DNA of 64,000 bases. Origin: JABCZS01 sp041660525 (GTDB taxonomy: Bacteria; Pseudomonadota; Gammaproteobacteria; JABCZS01). This document shows positions 42,170 to 51,645 of this stretch, in pieces. The stretch lies in the NCBI GenBank assembly GCA_041660525.1, contig JBAZWD010000002.1, forward strand, positions 62,001-126,000. The letters are read 5' to 3'. The notes beneath the pieces were generated by a model. It was not told the DNA's origin. It saw only the letters and a list, made by a program, of their open reading frames with translations, and made no database searches. The position numbers and the translations under genes were made by a program. Numbering within the stretch: position 1 is the first letter of the stretch; each line of letters starts with the position of its first letter.

Positions 42170-42950
42170 GGGCTGCTATCGCTCTAATGTAAATGGGTGC
42201 AAATGAATCGCTCTGGGTTAATTCTAGCATGGCTTCTTTTAATAATTCCAATATCGCTAAAAAAGTAACAATAATTCCCAGACGTCCATTCTCAGGTTTA
42301 AATAAAAGTGAGAATTCAGTAAATTGCTGCGCATTAATTGCGTCCAATACATGGGTCATGGCTTGGCGCACGGTTAATACTTCTTGGATAATATGATGGT
42401 GTGTAAACTGCTCAGCGCGCGCTAATACGGTTTGCAGCGCTACAACTAATTCTTTTAAAGTGGCTTCGGGTAAAACCATAGGGATTTCCCAGTCTGGAAT
42501 TTGCACAATAGTCGGGAAAACATCACGCTCCATACGTGGTAATTGATCGAGATCTTCTGCGGCTTGTTTGAATTGTTCATAAAGCTGCAATTGCCGCATG
42601 AGTTGTTCGCGTGGGTCGATGCCCTCTTCTTCTGAATCGGTAACAGGCGGGCGTGGTAATAATAAACGTGATTTAATTTCAGCTAATGTAGCGGCCATCA
42701 CTAAATATTCACCGGCTAATTCTAGGCGAAATTCGTTCATCAATTCTACATATTGCATGTATTGCTGCGTAATCTGTGCAATCGGAATATCGATAATATC
42801 CAAATTATGACGGCGAATTAAATACAATAATAAATCTAAGGGGCCTTCAAACGCATCTAGAAATACACGCAGCGCATCGGGTGGAATATACAAATCTTGC
42901 GGCATTTCAGTGATGGATTGATCCAGCACCCGCGCGATAACTTCTGACAT
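42162..42950 (-). CDS. scpA: Chromosome segregation/condensation protein ScpA
   Basis: 262 residues. FEGPLDLLLYLIRRHNLDIIDIPIAQITQQY is the kleisin N-terminus that binds Smc, then YLVMAATLAEIKSRLLLP. The C-terminal winged helix (LGIIVTFLAILELLKE...) binds the other Smc head. It overlaps scpB by 8 bases and shares one base with trpS, so the three are coupled. Confidence 0.92.
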   Translation of the reverse strand: MSEVIARVLDQSITEMPQDLYIPPDALRVFLDAFEGPLDLLLYLIRRHNLDIIDIPIAQITQQYMQYVELMNEFRLELAGEYLVMAATLAEIKSRLLLPRPPVTDSEEEGIDPREQLMRQLQLYEQFKQAAEDLDQLPRMERDVFPTIVQIPDWEIPMVLPEATLKELVVALQTVLARAEQFTHHHIIQEVLTVRQAMTHVLDAINAQQFTEFSLLFKPENGRLGIIVTFLAILELLKEAMLELTQSDSFAPIYIRAIAAHD

Positions 42951-43969
42951 TAATCCGCCTCCTTCTTCATATACGGATAAATTAAACCCATGGCTTTTTT
43001 AACTTCAGATAAAGTTTGCTCTGCAGTTTTCCGAGCATCAATCGTGCCTTGTTCCAATATAGCAGACACTTCATCTGGGTTTGCGTGGTAATGTTGCATT
43101 TTTTCTTGTATGGGTGCTAATTCTTCATTAATAGCTTTAATGATAGGTGCTTTGCATTCAACACAACCTATGCCCGCACTACGGCAGCCAGTTTGCACCC
43201 ATTCTTTCGTATCTTCATCGCTGTAAATTTTATGAAATTGCCAAACTGGGCAACGTTCGGGTTCACCTTTATCAGTGCGTCTCACCCGCGCAGGATCAGT
43301 CGGCATGGTTTTTATTTTTTGCTCTACCACTTTAGGCGGATCGTTTAAGGCAACGGTATTGTTATAAGACTTAGACATTTTTTGTCCATCTAAGCCCGGA
43401 AGTTTAGATGCCTTCGTCAAAAGTACTTGTGGCGGCGTTATGACTTCACATTGGTACATAAAATTAAAGCGCCGCGCAATTTCGCGCGCCATTTCAATGT
43501 GAGGAATTTGATCTTCGCCAACAGGAACAAAATTTGCATTATAGGCAAAAATATCTACCGCTTGTAATAACGGATAACCTAGAAAACCATACGTGGCTAA
43601 ATCTTTTTCTTTTAACTTTTCTTGTTGATCTTTGTAAGTGGGTACGCGCATCAACCAAGACAGTGGCGTAATCATCGATAACAATAAATGCAGCTGCGCA
43701 TGTTCATGCATTTGAGATTGAATAAAAATAGGACTTTTTTTGGGGTCTATGCCTATCGCTAGCCATGTGGCGGCCATATCGAATACATCTTTTGCGATAT
43801 GCGCATGGTCATCATAATGTGTTGTTAAAGCGTGCCAATCTGCAATAAAAAAATAGCATTCATATTCGGCTTGCAGCTTAAGCCAATTTTTTAAAACGCC
43901 ATGGTAATGGCCCAAATGCAAACTGCCGGTTGGACGCATTCCTGATACTACCCGCTCTTTCTTAGTCAA
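42950..43969 (-). CDS. trpS: Tryptophanyl-tRNA synthetase
   Basis: 339 residues, class I synthetase. The HIGH-type motif is SLHLGHYHG, the KMSKS motif is GQKMSKSYNN, and GEDQIPHIEMAREIARRFN is intact. It carries an internal segment with CRSAGIGCVECK, seen in the TrpS subgroup common in Legionella-type bacteria. It heads the trpS-scpAB-rluB-mlaA-hsbRA run and is divergent from yciB. Confidence 0.93.
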   Translation of the reverse strand: MTKKERVVSGMRPTGSLHLGHYHGVLKNWLKLQAEYECYFFIADWHALTTHYDDHAHIAKDVFDMAATWLAIGIDPKKSPIFIQSQMHEHAQLHLLLSMITPLSWLMRVPTYKDQQEKLKEKDLATYGFLGYPLLQAVDIFAYNANFVPVGEDQIPHIEMAREIARRFNFMYQCEVITPPQVLLTKASKLPGLDGQKMSKSYNNTVALNDPPKVVEQKIKTMPTDPARVRRTDKGEPERCPVWQFHKIYSDEDTKEWVQTGCRSAGIGCVECKAPIIKAINEELAPIQEKMQHYHANPDEVSAILEQGTIDARKTAEQTLSEVKKAMGLIYPYMKKEAD

Positions 43970-44046
43970 ATTAATTCTCCACCAAAACGGCTAGTTTACC
44001 CTAAAATATGCTATTATGCTTCTTAAACAAACTAGGACCTCAATCC

Positions 44047-44592
44047 ATGAAATTACTTTTTGAAATTATAACCTTAATTCTATTTTTTGCTGCTTATCAA
44101 ATTTATAATTTGAATGCGGCTATCTTAGTTGTCATTATCGCTTATACCGGCATCACCGTATTTAACTACTTTAAACATAAACGTTTAAGTAAATCACAAA
44201 TTGCAACCTTCGTCTTAGTCGTTGTATTGGGCGGCGCGACCTTGGTTTTGGATAATGAGCTCTTTTTTAAATGGAAGCCGACCGTCGTTTGCTGGCTGTT
44301 TGCCAGTGTGCTTTTAGGTAGTTATGTGTTCACTAAACAAAATCTATTACAACGTTTAGGCAGTGATAACCTTAAGCTACCCAATCAAGTTTGGAAGCGC
44401 TTAAATTTTGCTTGGATAATATTTTTCGCATTCATGGGTGGTATAAACTTATTTGTAGCTTACAATTTTGATACAACCACTTGGGTTTATTTTAAGCTAT
44501 TTGGCGCCGTAGGTTTATTGTTAAGTTTTCTGCTTATCCAAGCAATCTGCCTTTGGCCTTATATTAATGAACAAAACACGAAGGCATCATGA
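44047..44592 (+). CDS. yciB: Inner-membrane septation protein YciB (IspZ)
   Basis: 181 residues from ATG 44047 with AGGACC upstream; an in-frame start at 44008 adds 13 unsupported residues. Five to six membrane helices. MKLLFEIITLILFFAAYQIY, FKWKPTVVCWLFA and QVWKRLNFAWIIFFAFMGGINLFVAY match the YciB pattern. It affects cell-envelope synthesis and septation. It overlaps bolA by 4 bases. Confidence 0.92.
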   Translation: MKLLFEIITLILFFAAYQIYNLNAAILVVIIAYTGITVFNYFKHKRLSKSQIATFVLVVVLGGATLVLDNELFFKWKPTVVCWLFASVLLGSYVFTKQNLLQRLGSDNLKLPNQVWKRLNFAWIIFFAFMGGINLFVAYNFDTTTWVYFKLFGAVGLLLSFLLIQAICLWPYINEQNTKAS

Positions 44593-44861
44593 ACGATTTA
44601 ATGAAAGAAATGGAGCAGCGTTTAACGACCGCCTGCGCACCCACAAAACTGAATATTATTGACGACAGTGCTCATCATATAGGACACGCCGGCAATCGCG
44701 GTGGCGGACACTTTACCGTAGAAATTACTTCACCTGCTTTTGAAGGCTTATCATTAGTTAAACGTCATCAATTAGTTTATAAAGCCTTAGGCGATTATGT
44801 CGGGCGTGAAATTCATGCGGTTTCAATTATTGCTAAAACACCTGGAGAAGAAAATGTGTAA
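44589..44861 (+). CDS. bolA: BolA family protein
   Basis: 90 residues. The BolA pattern is clear: IIDDSAHHIGHAGNRGGGHFTVEI, FEGLSLVKRHQLVYKALG and EIHAVSIIAKTPGE. The invariant C-terminal His (IHAVS) can bind an iron-sulfur cluster with a monothiol glutaredoxin. The DDSAxHxGH loop places it nearer BolA1 than IbaG. Its stop overlaps the start of the IcmD-like gene. Confidence 0.9.
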   Translation: MNDLMKEMEQRLTTACAPTKLNIIDDSAHHIGHAGNRGGGHFTVEITSPAFEGLSLVKRHQLVYKALGDYVGREIHAVSIIAKTPGEENV

Positions 44862-45264
44862 AAAGAATGGATTATACATTCTATTATTATTTCCAATTTT
44901 AGCCTTGGCAGATGGCACAGTCATCGGTAGTGGCAATACCAATAACTTAGGTGTAGCAGCCACAAGTATTAATTCTGTTGTGGCATTTGTTTATGACATC
45001 GTCGATATTATTCTCTATATCGGTGCCGCCATTTTAATTATGAGCGGTCTTTTAAAATACCGTCTTCACAGACGCAATCCACAACAAGTTCCTTTAAGCA
45101 CACCTGTAACCGAAGTCAGCCTTGGTTTGGTTCTGATACTTATCGCGGTATTAGTGCAGATCTCTGTCAGCAATAAAACCGTGACCAATCCTAATTTACC
45201 GTCTGTAAATCCGCAAAGTTATACCGTGCCTGCGCAGCCGTCTAGTAATGCTTATCCGCATTGA
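44854..45264 (+). CDS. IcmD/DotP-like inner-membrane protein (possible Dot/Icm component)
   Basis: 136 residues from ATG 44854 with GGAGAAG upstream, overlapping the bolA stop by 8 bases. A signal peptide ends near ALADG. Two membrane helices (VDIILYIGAAILIMSGLLKY and VSLGLVLILIAVLVQI) flank a cytosolic loop LHRRNPQQVPLSTP. That helix-K-H-x2-NP-x-QVP-x2-P-helix layout after an ADG cleavage site is what I know from IcmD/DotP of Dot/Icm type IVB secretion. No other dot/icm gene is here, so it may be an orphan paralog. The Pro/Ser-rich tail is unusual. Confidence 0.45.
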   Translation: MCKKNGLYILLLFPILALADGTVIGSGNTNNLGVAATSINSVVAFVYDIVDIILYIGAAILIMSGLLKYRLHRRNPQQVPLSTPVTEVSLGLVLILIAVLVQISVSNKTVTNPNLPSVNPQSYTVPAQPSSNAYPH

Positions 45265-45344
45265 TATTTGGGGTCAGGCTTGACTTTTCATAAGTTAGTA
45301 TGATACCATGCTTAATAATAACTTACTTTAATGGAGAATATAAA

Positions 45345-45617
45345 ATGCCAGATCCTGATGCGAAATGTAAAGTAACTACTGCTGCATGTGCTACCGTTGT
45401 TAGTGCTGCATCCATAGAGTCTGTTTCCCCCTTTTGTGCTATACCCGCTCTTCTGTGCTGCGCATATGGTGTTATTACAGGACAGAAATATAAGCAAGAT
45501 CAGAGAGATGAACGGGACTTATATCGTCATCAAAAGTCCATCAACAATTCAGAACATAGACCTGTTCATCACAATTCAAATATGAATTATGGTACTACTA
45601 CTCCGATTATGAAATAA
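45345..45617 (+). CDS. Small unknown protein with a hydrophobic Cys-rich core
   Basis: 90 residues from ATG 45345 (GGAG upstream). Residues 8-42 are Ala/Cys/Val-rich (CATVVSAAS...CAIPALLCCAYGV) and could span or sit in a membrane; the rest is a charged His/Asn/Asp-rich tail (RDERDLYRHQKS). Five cysteines lie in the hydrophobic part. No domain recognised and no obvious tie to the upstream genes, 80 bases away. Confidence 0.5.
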   Translation: MPDPDAKCKVTTAACATVVSAASIESVSPFCAIPALLCCAYGVITGQKYKQDQRDERDLYRHQKSINNSEHRPVHHNSNMNYGTTTPIMK

Positions 45618-45667
45618 TTCTTTCTATAAATGCTGCTTCGATCACACGGAGCAGCTTATTTACAGGA

Positions 45668-46939
45668 TTATGCAATGATTTGCGTTCCATTTAAATAGGG
45701 CTGTAAAACTCTAGGAACATGAATTTTCCCTTGCGCATCTTGATAATTTTCCAATACCGCAACCAATGTTCTGCCTATCGCAAGGCCTGAACCATTTAAA
45801 GTATGCAATAACTCGGGTTTAGCCGTTTCTTTATTGCGGTAACGCGCTTGCATGCGTCTGGCTTGGAAAGCTTCAAAATTACTGCAGGAAGAAATTTCAC
45901 GGTATTTTTGCTGACCAGGTAGCCAAACTTCTAGATCGTAAGTTTTGGCAGAACTAGCACCCGTGTCACCGCTGCATAATAACAACACACGATAAGGCAA
46001 CTCTAAAAGTTGTAAAACTTTTTCTGCATGTTGTGTTAATTTCTCATGTTCTTCATAGGAATGTTCAGGATGCGCCAATTGCACTAATTCAACTTTTTCA
46101 AATTGGTGTTGGCGAATCATGCCGCGAACATCTTTACCGTATGATCCAGCTTCTGCGCGAAAACAATTACTGTGACAAACGTATTTAACCGGTAATTGAT
46201 TTTCATCTGTAATGGTATCGCGGGCTAAGTTCGTCACTGGCACTTCTGACGTTGGAATCAAACCCCATTCGTCATTTTTTAAAATAAATAAATCTTCTTC
46301 AAATTTAGGCAATTGACCTGTGCCCTTAAAACTATCGCGATTTACAATTAACGGCACGTTGACTTCAAGGTAATCGTGTTCGCGTGTATGCAAATCCAAC
46401 ATAAATTGCGCAAGTGCGCGATGTAGTCTTGCGATCGCACCTTTCATGACGACAAAACGCGCGCCAGTAATTTTTGCAGCCACCGCAAAATCTAATCCGC
46501 CTAAGTTTTCACCGAGTTCAACATGATCTTTAACTGGGAAATCAAAAGTTTTAGGTTCTCCCCAGCGACGAATTTCAACGTTATCGTTTTCATCCTTACC
46601 AACAGGTACAGACTCATGTAATAAATTCGGCAATCCTAATAAAAATAATTGTAATTCGTTTTGCACTAACTCTAATTCATCTTCGTGCGCTTTAAGTTTA
46701 TCACCCATTTCTTGCACGGTTTTACGCAAACTTTCTATATCTTCACCACGGGCTTTGGCATCGCCTATGCTTTTAGAGCGCACATTACGTTCGTTACGTA
46801 AGTCTTCCGTTAATGTTTGAATACTTTTACGCTTTTCTTCTAAGGCTTGGTATTTTTCAATATCTAAAACAAAACCGCGCTTTTTTAAATTTGCAGCTAC
46901 CGCGTGAATATCTTGTCTTAATAATTTAGGGTCTATCAT
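45668..46939 (-). CDS. serS: Seryl-tRNA synthetase
   Basis: 423 residues, class II synthetase. An N-terminal tRNA-binding coiled coil (about 30-100) is followed by motif 2 (FRAEAGSYGKDVRGMIRQHQF) and motif 3 (NGSGLAIGRTLVAVLENYQ). HSNCFR and EISSCSNFEAFQARRM are typical. It is the last gene of the long minus-strand run and starts 1 base after rarA. Confidence 0.95.
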   Translation of the reverse strand: MIDPKLLRQDIHAVAANLKKRGFVLDIEKYQALEEKRKSIQTLTEDLRNERNVRSKSIGDAKARGEDIESLRKTVQEMGDKLKAHEDELELVQNELQLFLLGLPNLLHESVPVGKDENDNVEIRRWGEPKTFDFPVKDHVELGENLGGLDFAVAAKITGARFVVMKGAIARLHRALAQFMLDLHTREHDYLEVNVPLIVNRDSFKGTGQLPKFEEDLFILKNDEWGLIPTSEVPVTNLARDTITDENQLPVKYVCHSNCFRAEAGSYGKDVRGMIRQHQFEKVELVQLAHPEHSYEEHEKLTQHAEKVLQLLELPYRVLLLCSGDTGASSAKTYDLEVWLPGQQKYREISSCSNFEAFQARRMQARYRNKETAKPELLHTLNGSGLAIGRTLVAVLENYQDAQGKIHVPRVLQPYLNGTQIIA

Positions 46940-46940
46940 T

Positions 46941-48233
46941 TTACTTACCTTTTTGGTGATCCAATTGGCGAAGCTGTGCTAATTTTTCAGCAATTTTAAT
47001 TTCCAGGCCTCGTGCTACGGGTTCATAATAGCATTTTTTGGGCATGCCTTCAGGGAAATATTGCTCGCAGGCCGCATAGGCATGTTCTTCATTATGGGCA
47101 TAGCGGTAGTCTTTACCATAATCCAGGGATTTCATGAGTTTGGTTGGCGCATTACGTAAATGGTTAGGTACTTTTAAAGTGCCATAGGTTTTGGCATCTG
47201 CACACGCTGCATTAAAAGCTTTATAGACTGCATTACTTTTAGCTGCAATGGCCATATAGATAACCGCTTGTGCTAATGTTAATTCACCTTCAGGTTGCCC
47301 TAAACGTTCAACAGTTTCCCATGCATTTAAAGCAATTTGCAGCGCCCGTGGATCAGCATTGCCTATATCTTCACTCGCCATCCGCACTACTCTGCGTGCA
47401 ATATATAAAGGATCACAGCCGCCTACTAACATGCGTGCTAGCCAATATAAACTTGCATCTGGGTCACTGCCGCGCACAGATTTATGCAACGCAGAAATTT
47501 GTTCATAAAACTCATCGCCTTGTCTATCAAAAACTACGTGAGGTTCACTTAAGACTTGTTCAATTGCGGCCAATTCAATCACATTATTTTCTGCTAAATC
47601 GGCGCTCATTTCTAAATAACCCAAAGCGCGCCTTGCATCTCCGCCGGCACTTGTTGCAAGTTGCAATAATAATTCATCACTAATTTTTAAAGGCAATTCA
47701 CCTAAGCCACGCTCTTTATCATTCAGAGCATGTTTTAAAATTAAAACAATATCTTCAGCTGTTAAAGATTTTAATACATACACACGTGCGCGTGATAACA
47801 ATGCATTATTTAAGGAAAAAGAAGGATTTTCAGTCGTAGCACCAATTAAGGTAATCACACCATTTTCAACTGCTGGTAAAAAAGCATCTTGTTGTGATTT
47901 ATTAAAACGATGAACTTCATCAACAAATAAAATTGTTGCTTGTCCAGTTTCAGTTTGACGTATTTTTGCTGCATCAATTACAGCACGCACTTCTTTTACG
48001 CCCGCTAAAACAGCAGATAAACTTTCAACATGCGCGCCTGCATGATGCGCAATTAAATAGGCTAAAGTGGTTTTACCAGTTCCCGGCGGCCCCCATAAAA
48101 TCATTGATTGTAAAGATCGCGCTGCTACCACTTTTGCAAGTGCATGGTTTTGTGCGAGCAAATGCTGCTGGCCTATAAATTCTGTTAAATTCACAGGCCG
48201 CATCCGCGCGGCTAAAGGTTGTGTATTATTCAT
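46941..48233 (-). CDS. rarA: Replication-associated recombination protein RarA (MgsA)
   Basis: 430 residues, AAA+ ATPase. Walker A is GPPGTGKTT, Walker B ILFVDEVHRFNKSQQDAFLP, and LIGATTENPSFSLNNALLSRARV is the sensor region. The C-terminal tetramerisation part contains GCDPLYIARRVVRMASEDIG and YFPEGM. It acts at stalled forks with SSB. rarA next to serS is a widely kept order. Confidence 0.94.
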   Translation of the reverse strand: MNNTQPLAARMRPVNLTEFIGQQHLLAQNHALAKVVAARSLQSMILWGPPGTGKTTLAYLIAHHAGAHVESLSAVLAGVKEVRAVIDAAKIRQTETGQATILFVDEVHRFNKSQQDAFLPAVENGVITLIGATTENPSFSLNNALLSRARVYVLKSLTAEDIVLILKHALNDKERGLGELPLKISDELLLQLATSAGGDARRALGYLEMSADLAENNVIELAAIEQVLSEPHVVFDRQGDEFYEQISALHKSVRGSDPDASLYWLARMLVGGCDPLYIARRVVRMASEDIGNADPRALQIALNAWETVERLGQPEGELTLAQAVIYMAIAAKSNAVYKAFNAACADAKTYGTLKVPNHLRNAPTKLMKSLDYGKDYRYAHNEEHAYAACEQYFPEGMPKKCYYEPVARGLEIKIAEKLAQLRQLDHQKGK

Positions 48234-48246
48234 ATGAAGTTACATA

Positions 48247-49608
48247 TTAACGCGATTTTGCGTAAGCCTCAAGCGCACGTTTTCGAGAAAAACTCAAATC
48301 AACGATAGGTTTTGGATAAGTTATTCCCAATTCTATGCCTGCTGATTTTAATACGGCTTCTGGTGCAAGCCAGGGTTTAAATAAATATCGGTTAGGTAAA
48401 TCACGTAGTTCGGGTACAAAATGGCGCGTATATTCGCCTTCTTTATCAAATTTCTCACCTTGGGTGATAGGATTAAAAATACGAAAATAAGGCGCAGCAT
48501 CTGCGCCTGTGCCAGCAACCCATTGCCAACTGGCACTGTTATTTGCTAAATCGGCATCCACTAAACAATCCCAAAACCAAGCTTCACCTTCATGCCAATG
48601 AATGAGTAAATTTTTAACTAAAAATGAACCGACAACCATACGTACCCGATTATGCATATAACCAGTTTGCCATAATTCGCGCATGCCTGCATCAATCAAG
48701 GGATAACCTGTTTTGCCCTGCTGCCAAGCTTTTAAATTTTTTGCACTTTTACGCCAAGAAAAAACATTGAATTTTTTTTGAAAATTATCAACGGGTAGCG
48801 TCGGAAAATGATAGAGCAAATAATAAGAAAATTCCCGCCATACTAATTGCCGTAAAAAATCGGCGCCTTCATGCGGCGTGCCATACCAAATCTGATTAGG
48901 CGATAGCTCGCCAAAGTGCAAGCAAGGTGATAAATAAGAAGTGCTTTGTTTTGCTGGGAAATCACGATTCTCTTTATAGGTTTCTAAATTATTTTTTAAA
49001 AATTTATTTAATTTTTTATGCGCAGCTGCTTCACCTACTTTCCAAGAAAACTTCATAATGGGTAATAGTTTTAAATCGTCTAAATTTAAACCGTGATCAT
49101 CTTTTATTAAATTTATTTTTTTTGGCTTAGCTAAAATAATTCGAGGCGGCGCTTTTTGTAAGCAACCATTTTTATAATACGGTGTAAATACTTTATAAGG
49201 CGTGCCATCGTTTTTAAGTACTTGCCAAGGTTCCCATAATAAAGATCCGTTAAAACTTTTACAAATAGCTAATTTAGATTTCAAAGCAGCATCCGCTTTA
49301 ATGCGCCAAGGTTCATAACAGCGATTCCAATAGACTGCTGTGATATTGTGTTTTTTTACTAATTCTAAAATAATGGTTAGCGCATCGCCGCAATAAAAAT
49401 TTAATTGATTATCAAGGCTTTTATTAAGCGATGCTAATGAGTAGTGCAAATACCAACGACTGGCTTCGCCCATTTTAAATTCACCAGGCGTTTTATCATC
49501 CAAAATATAAATCGCCATGATGGAGCCATTTTTTACGGCTTCATGAAGCGCAGGATTGTCCGCCAAGCGTAGATCTTGGCGGAACCAAACCAAGGTTTTT
49601 TGTTTCAT
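48247..49608 (-). CDS. phrB: Deoxyribodipyrimidine photolyase
   Basis: 453 residues, class I CPD photolyase length. The antenna-binding N-terminus (LVWFRQDLRLADNPALHEAV) and the FAD-binding C-terminus (REFSYYLLYHFP, MRELWQTGYMHNRVRM, WFWDCLVDADLANNSASWQWVAG) are intact. It repairs UV pyrimidine dimers with light. It is unusual as a neighbour of purF/rarA, and an intracellular lifestyle would make it less useful, so a free-living or aquatic phase is likely. Confidence 0.92.
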   Translation of the reverse strand: MKQKTLVWFRQDLRLADNPALHEAVKNGSIMAIYILDDKTPGEFKMGEASRWYLHYSLASLNKSLDNQLNFYCGDALTIILELVKKHNITAVYWNRCYEPWRIKADAALKSKLAICKSFNGSLLWEPWQVLKNDGTPYKVFTPYYKNGCLQKAPPRIILAKPKKINLIKDDHGLNLDDLKLLPIMKFSWKVGEAAAHKKLNKFLKNNLETYKENRDFPAKQSTSYLSPCLHFGELSPNQIWYGTPHEGADFLRQLVWREFSYYLLYHFPTLPVDNFQKKFNVFSWRKSAKNLKAWQQGKTGYPLIDAGMRELWQTGYMHNRVRMVVGSFLVKNLLIHWHEGEAWFWDCLVDADLANNSASWQWVAGTGADAAPYFRIFNPITQGEKFDKEGEYTRHFVPELRDLPNRYLFKPWLAPEAVLKSAGIELGITYPKPIVDLSFSRKRALEAYAKSR

Positions 49609-49622
49609 ATGAATTTATTGTT

Positions 49623-51134
49623 TTATATGGTGTTACCCAGATCAATAACACTCGAATGTTTTTCTAAACCACTTTGCTTTGATAAATCTGAGCGACTTTT
49701 TTCGAGTGCATCAAGATATGCTTCGGTAATATCACCCGTGATATATTCACCGTCAAATACGGAAGTGTCAAAGCGCTTGATATTAGGATTGCAAACTTTT
49801 AATGCTGCAATTAAATCTGCAATATCGGTATAAATCAGTTTATCTGCGCCTATGAATTCGCACACTTCTTCTACGGTACGGTTATAGGCAATAAGCTCAC
49901 TGCGTGCGGGCATGTCTATGCCATAAACATTGGGAAATCTTACTGCAGGCGCAGCGGATGCAAAATAAACTTTACGTGCGCCTGCTTTTCTGGCCATAGC
50001 TACAATTTGTTTTGAAGTGGTCCCGCGCACTATCGAATCATCAATTAATAATACATTTTTATCTTTAAATTCTAAATCGATAGGATTTAATTTTTTACGT
50101 ACAGATTTTTTACGCAAACTTTGTCCGGGCATAATAAATGTTCTGCCGATGTAGCGATTTTTAATAAACGCTTCACGAAATGGAATATTTAAAGCATTCG
50201 CTACCGGCAATGCCATCGTGCGGCCCGTGTCAGGAATGGGAATAATTACATCGATATCTTCCTGAGGCCATTCGCGTTTAATTTTTTCAGCTAAGCGTTG
50301 CCCCATTTCCATGCGTGCATGATAGACGGAAATGCCATCGACCATAGAATCTGGTCTTGCCAAATACACAAATTCAAACACACAAGGATTGAGTTCAAAA
50401 TGTTCAGCGCATTGTTGTTTATGCAATTGCCCTTTTAAATCGATATAAATGGCTTCGCCAGGTGCAACATCGGTAATATTGGTAAACTCTAATGTGTCTA
50501 ATGCCACACTTTCAGAAGCAACCATGTATTCTTTACCGTGAACAGTTTCGCGTTCACCGTAAACTAAAGGCCGAATACCGTGTGGGTCACGAAATGCAAT
50601 CAAGCCATGATTTACAACCATAGCCACAGCTGCATACGCACCTTTAACGCGTTTATGGATTTGACTGACCGCTTTAAAAATATCTTTAGGTTCTAAATGA
50701 ATTTTATTTAAAGTTTGCAATTCGTGTGCAAACACATTCAGCAACACTTCGGAATCCGATGTGGTATTAATGTGTCTTAAGTCGGTACGAAATAATTCAG
50801 CGCTTAGTTCTTGTGCATTGGTTAAATTACCATTATGCGCAAGAGTAATGCCATAAGGTGAATTCACATAAAAAGGTTGTGCTTGTGCTTCACTGCTATT
50901 GCCAGCAGTAGGATACCGCACATGCCCTATTCCTATATTGCCTTGCAAACGTTGCATATGACGAAGACGCATCACATCACGAATTAAACCATTGCCTTTG
51001 CGTAAAAACAATTGGCCGTTTTGGCAAGTCATAATACCTGCTGCATCTTGACCGCGATGTTGTAATACCGTTAAAGCATCAAATAAATCTTGATTCACCG
51101 GCGCATGGGCAAATAATCCGACAATACCACACAT
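49623..51134 (-). CDS. purF: Amidophosphoribosyltransferase
   Basis: 503 residues from ATG 51134 (AAAGG upstream); a longer frame to 51227 would bury the catalytic cysteine. Cys2 of MCGIVG is the glutaminase nucleophile. HVRYPTAGNSS, RGQDAAGI and the PRPP motif VLLIDDSIVRGTTS are present. It commits PRPP to purine synthesis. The cvpA-purF order is conserved. Confidence 0.95.
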   Translation of the reverse strand: MCGIVGLFAHAPVNQDLFDALTVLQHRGQDAAGIMTCQNGQLFLRKGNGLIRDVMRLRHMQRLQGNIGIGHVRYPTAGNSSEAQAQPFYVNSPYGITLAHNGNLTNAQELSAELFRTDLRHINTTSDSEVLLNVFAHELQTLNKIHLEPKDIFKAVSQIHKRVKGAYAAVAMVVNHGLIAFRDPHGIRPLVYGERETVHGKEYMVASESVALDTLEFTNITDVAPGEAIYIDLKGQLHKQQCAEHFELNPCVFEFVYLARPDSMVDGISVYHARMEMGQRLAEKIKREWPQEDIDVIIPIPDTGRTMALPVANALNIPFREAFIKNRYIGRTFIMPGQSLRKKSVRKKLNPIDLEFKDKNVLLIDDSIVRGTTSKQIVAMARKAGARKVYFASAAPAVRFPNVYGIDMPARSELIAYNRTVEEVCEFIGADKLIYTDIADLIAALKVCNPNIKRFDTSVFDGEYITGDITEAYLDALEKSRSDLSKQSGLEKHSSVIDLGNTI

Positions 51135-51138
51135 AGTG

Positions 51139-51639
51139 TTACCTTTGTTGAGGTTGAGTTTCAGGTAAAAAACCTGAGTTTTCCATCCAAACGAGCAATT
51201 GATCAGCCGAGCTTTTGAGATGAGCAATAAACCAAGAGCTATTCCAGCTTGGGCTTTTTACCATAGGCGTATAGTTGGCGATCATGATAAATATTACCAC
51301 TAAAAGTAGGCCTCTGGCTAGACCAAAGAATATCCCTAATAAGCGATCAAGCCCTGATAAGCCTAGTGCTTTCACTAAATTATTCAACAATTTACCCAGT
51401 AGAGCGCCCAAAATAAGAAAAATGATTAATATCACTAGAAATACAATCAGATAGCGAAATTCAGGCGTTTCAACCTGGCTTTCGAGTAAGCTTTGTAATT
51501 GCGGCGTATAAATAAACGCGAGATAAGCGCCAAATAGCCAGGCGCAAATACCGATAATCTCTCGGCTTGCACCGCGCATAAAGGCCATGAGTATGGATAT
51601 AAATAATACACCCACAATTATCCAATCGATCCAATTCAT
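51139..51639 (-). CDS. cvpA: Colicin V production family membrane protein CvpA
   Basis: 166 residues with four membrane helices: NWIDWIIVGVLFISILMAFMRG and GASREIIGICAWLFGAYLAF at the start are the family pattern, then LLGKLLNNLVKALGLSGLDRLLG. CvpA supports envelope stress tolerance. It stands 4 bases before purF, the order that gave the older name dedE. Confidence 0.9.
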   Translation of the reverse strand: MNWIDWIIVGVLFISILMAFMRGASREIIGICAWLFGAYLAFIYTPQLQSLLESQVETPEFRYLIVFLVILIIFLILGALLGKLLNNLVKALGLSGLDRLLGIFFGLARGLLLVVIFIMIANYTPMVKSPSWNSSWFIAHLKSSADQLLVWMENSGFLPETQPQQR

Positions 51640-51645
51640 AGGGCA

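Noticed and set aside
51135..51227. N-terminal extension of PurF
   Set aside because: It would bury Cys2, the glutaminase nucleophile that must be exposed at the mature N-terminus, and it overlaps cvpA; AAAGG supports ATG 51134.
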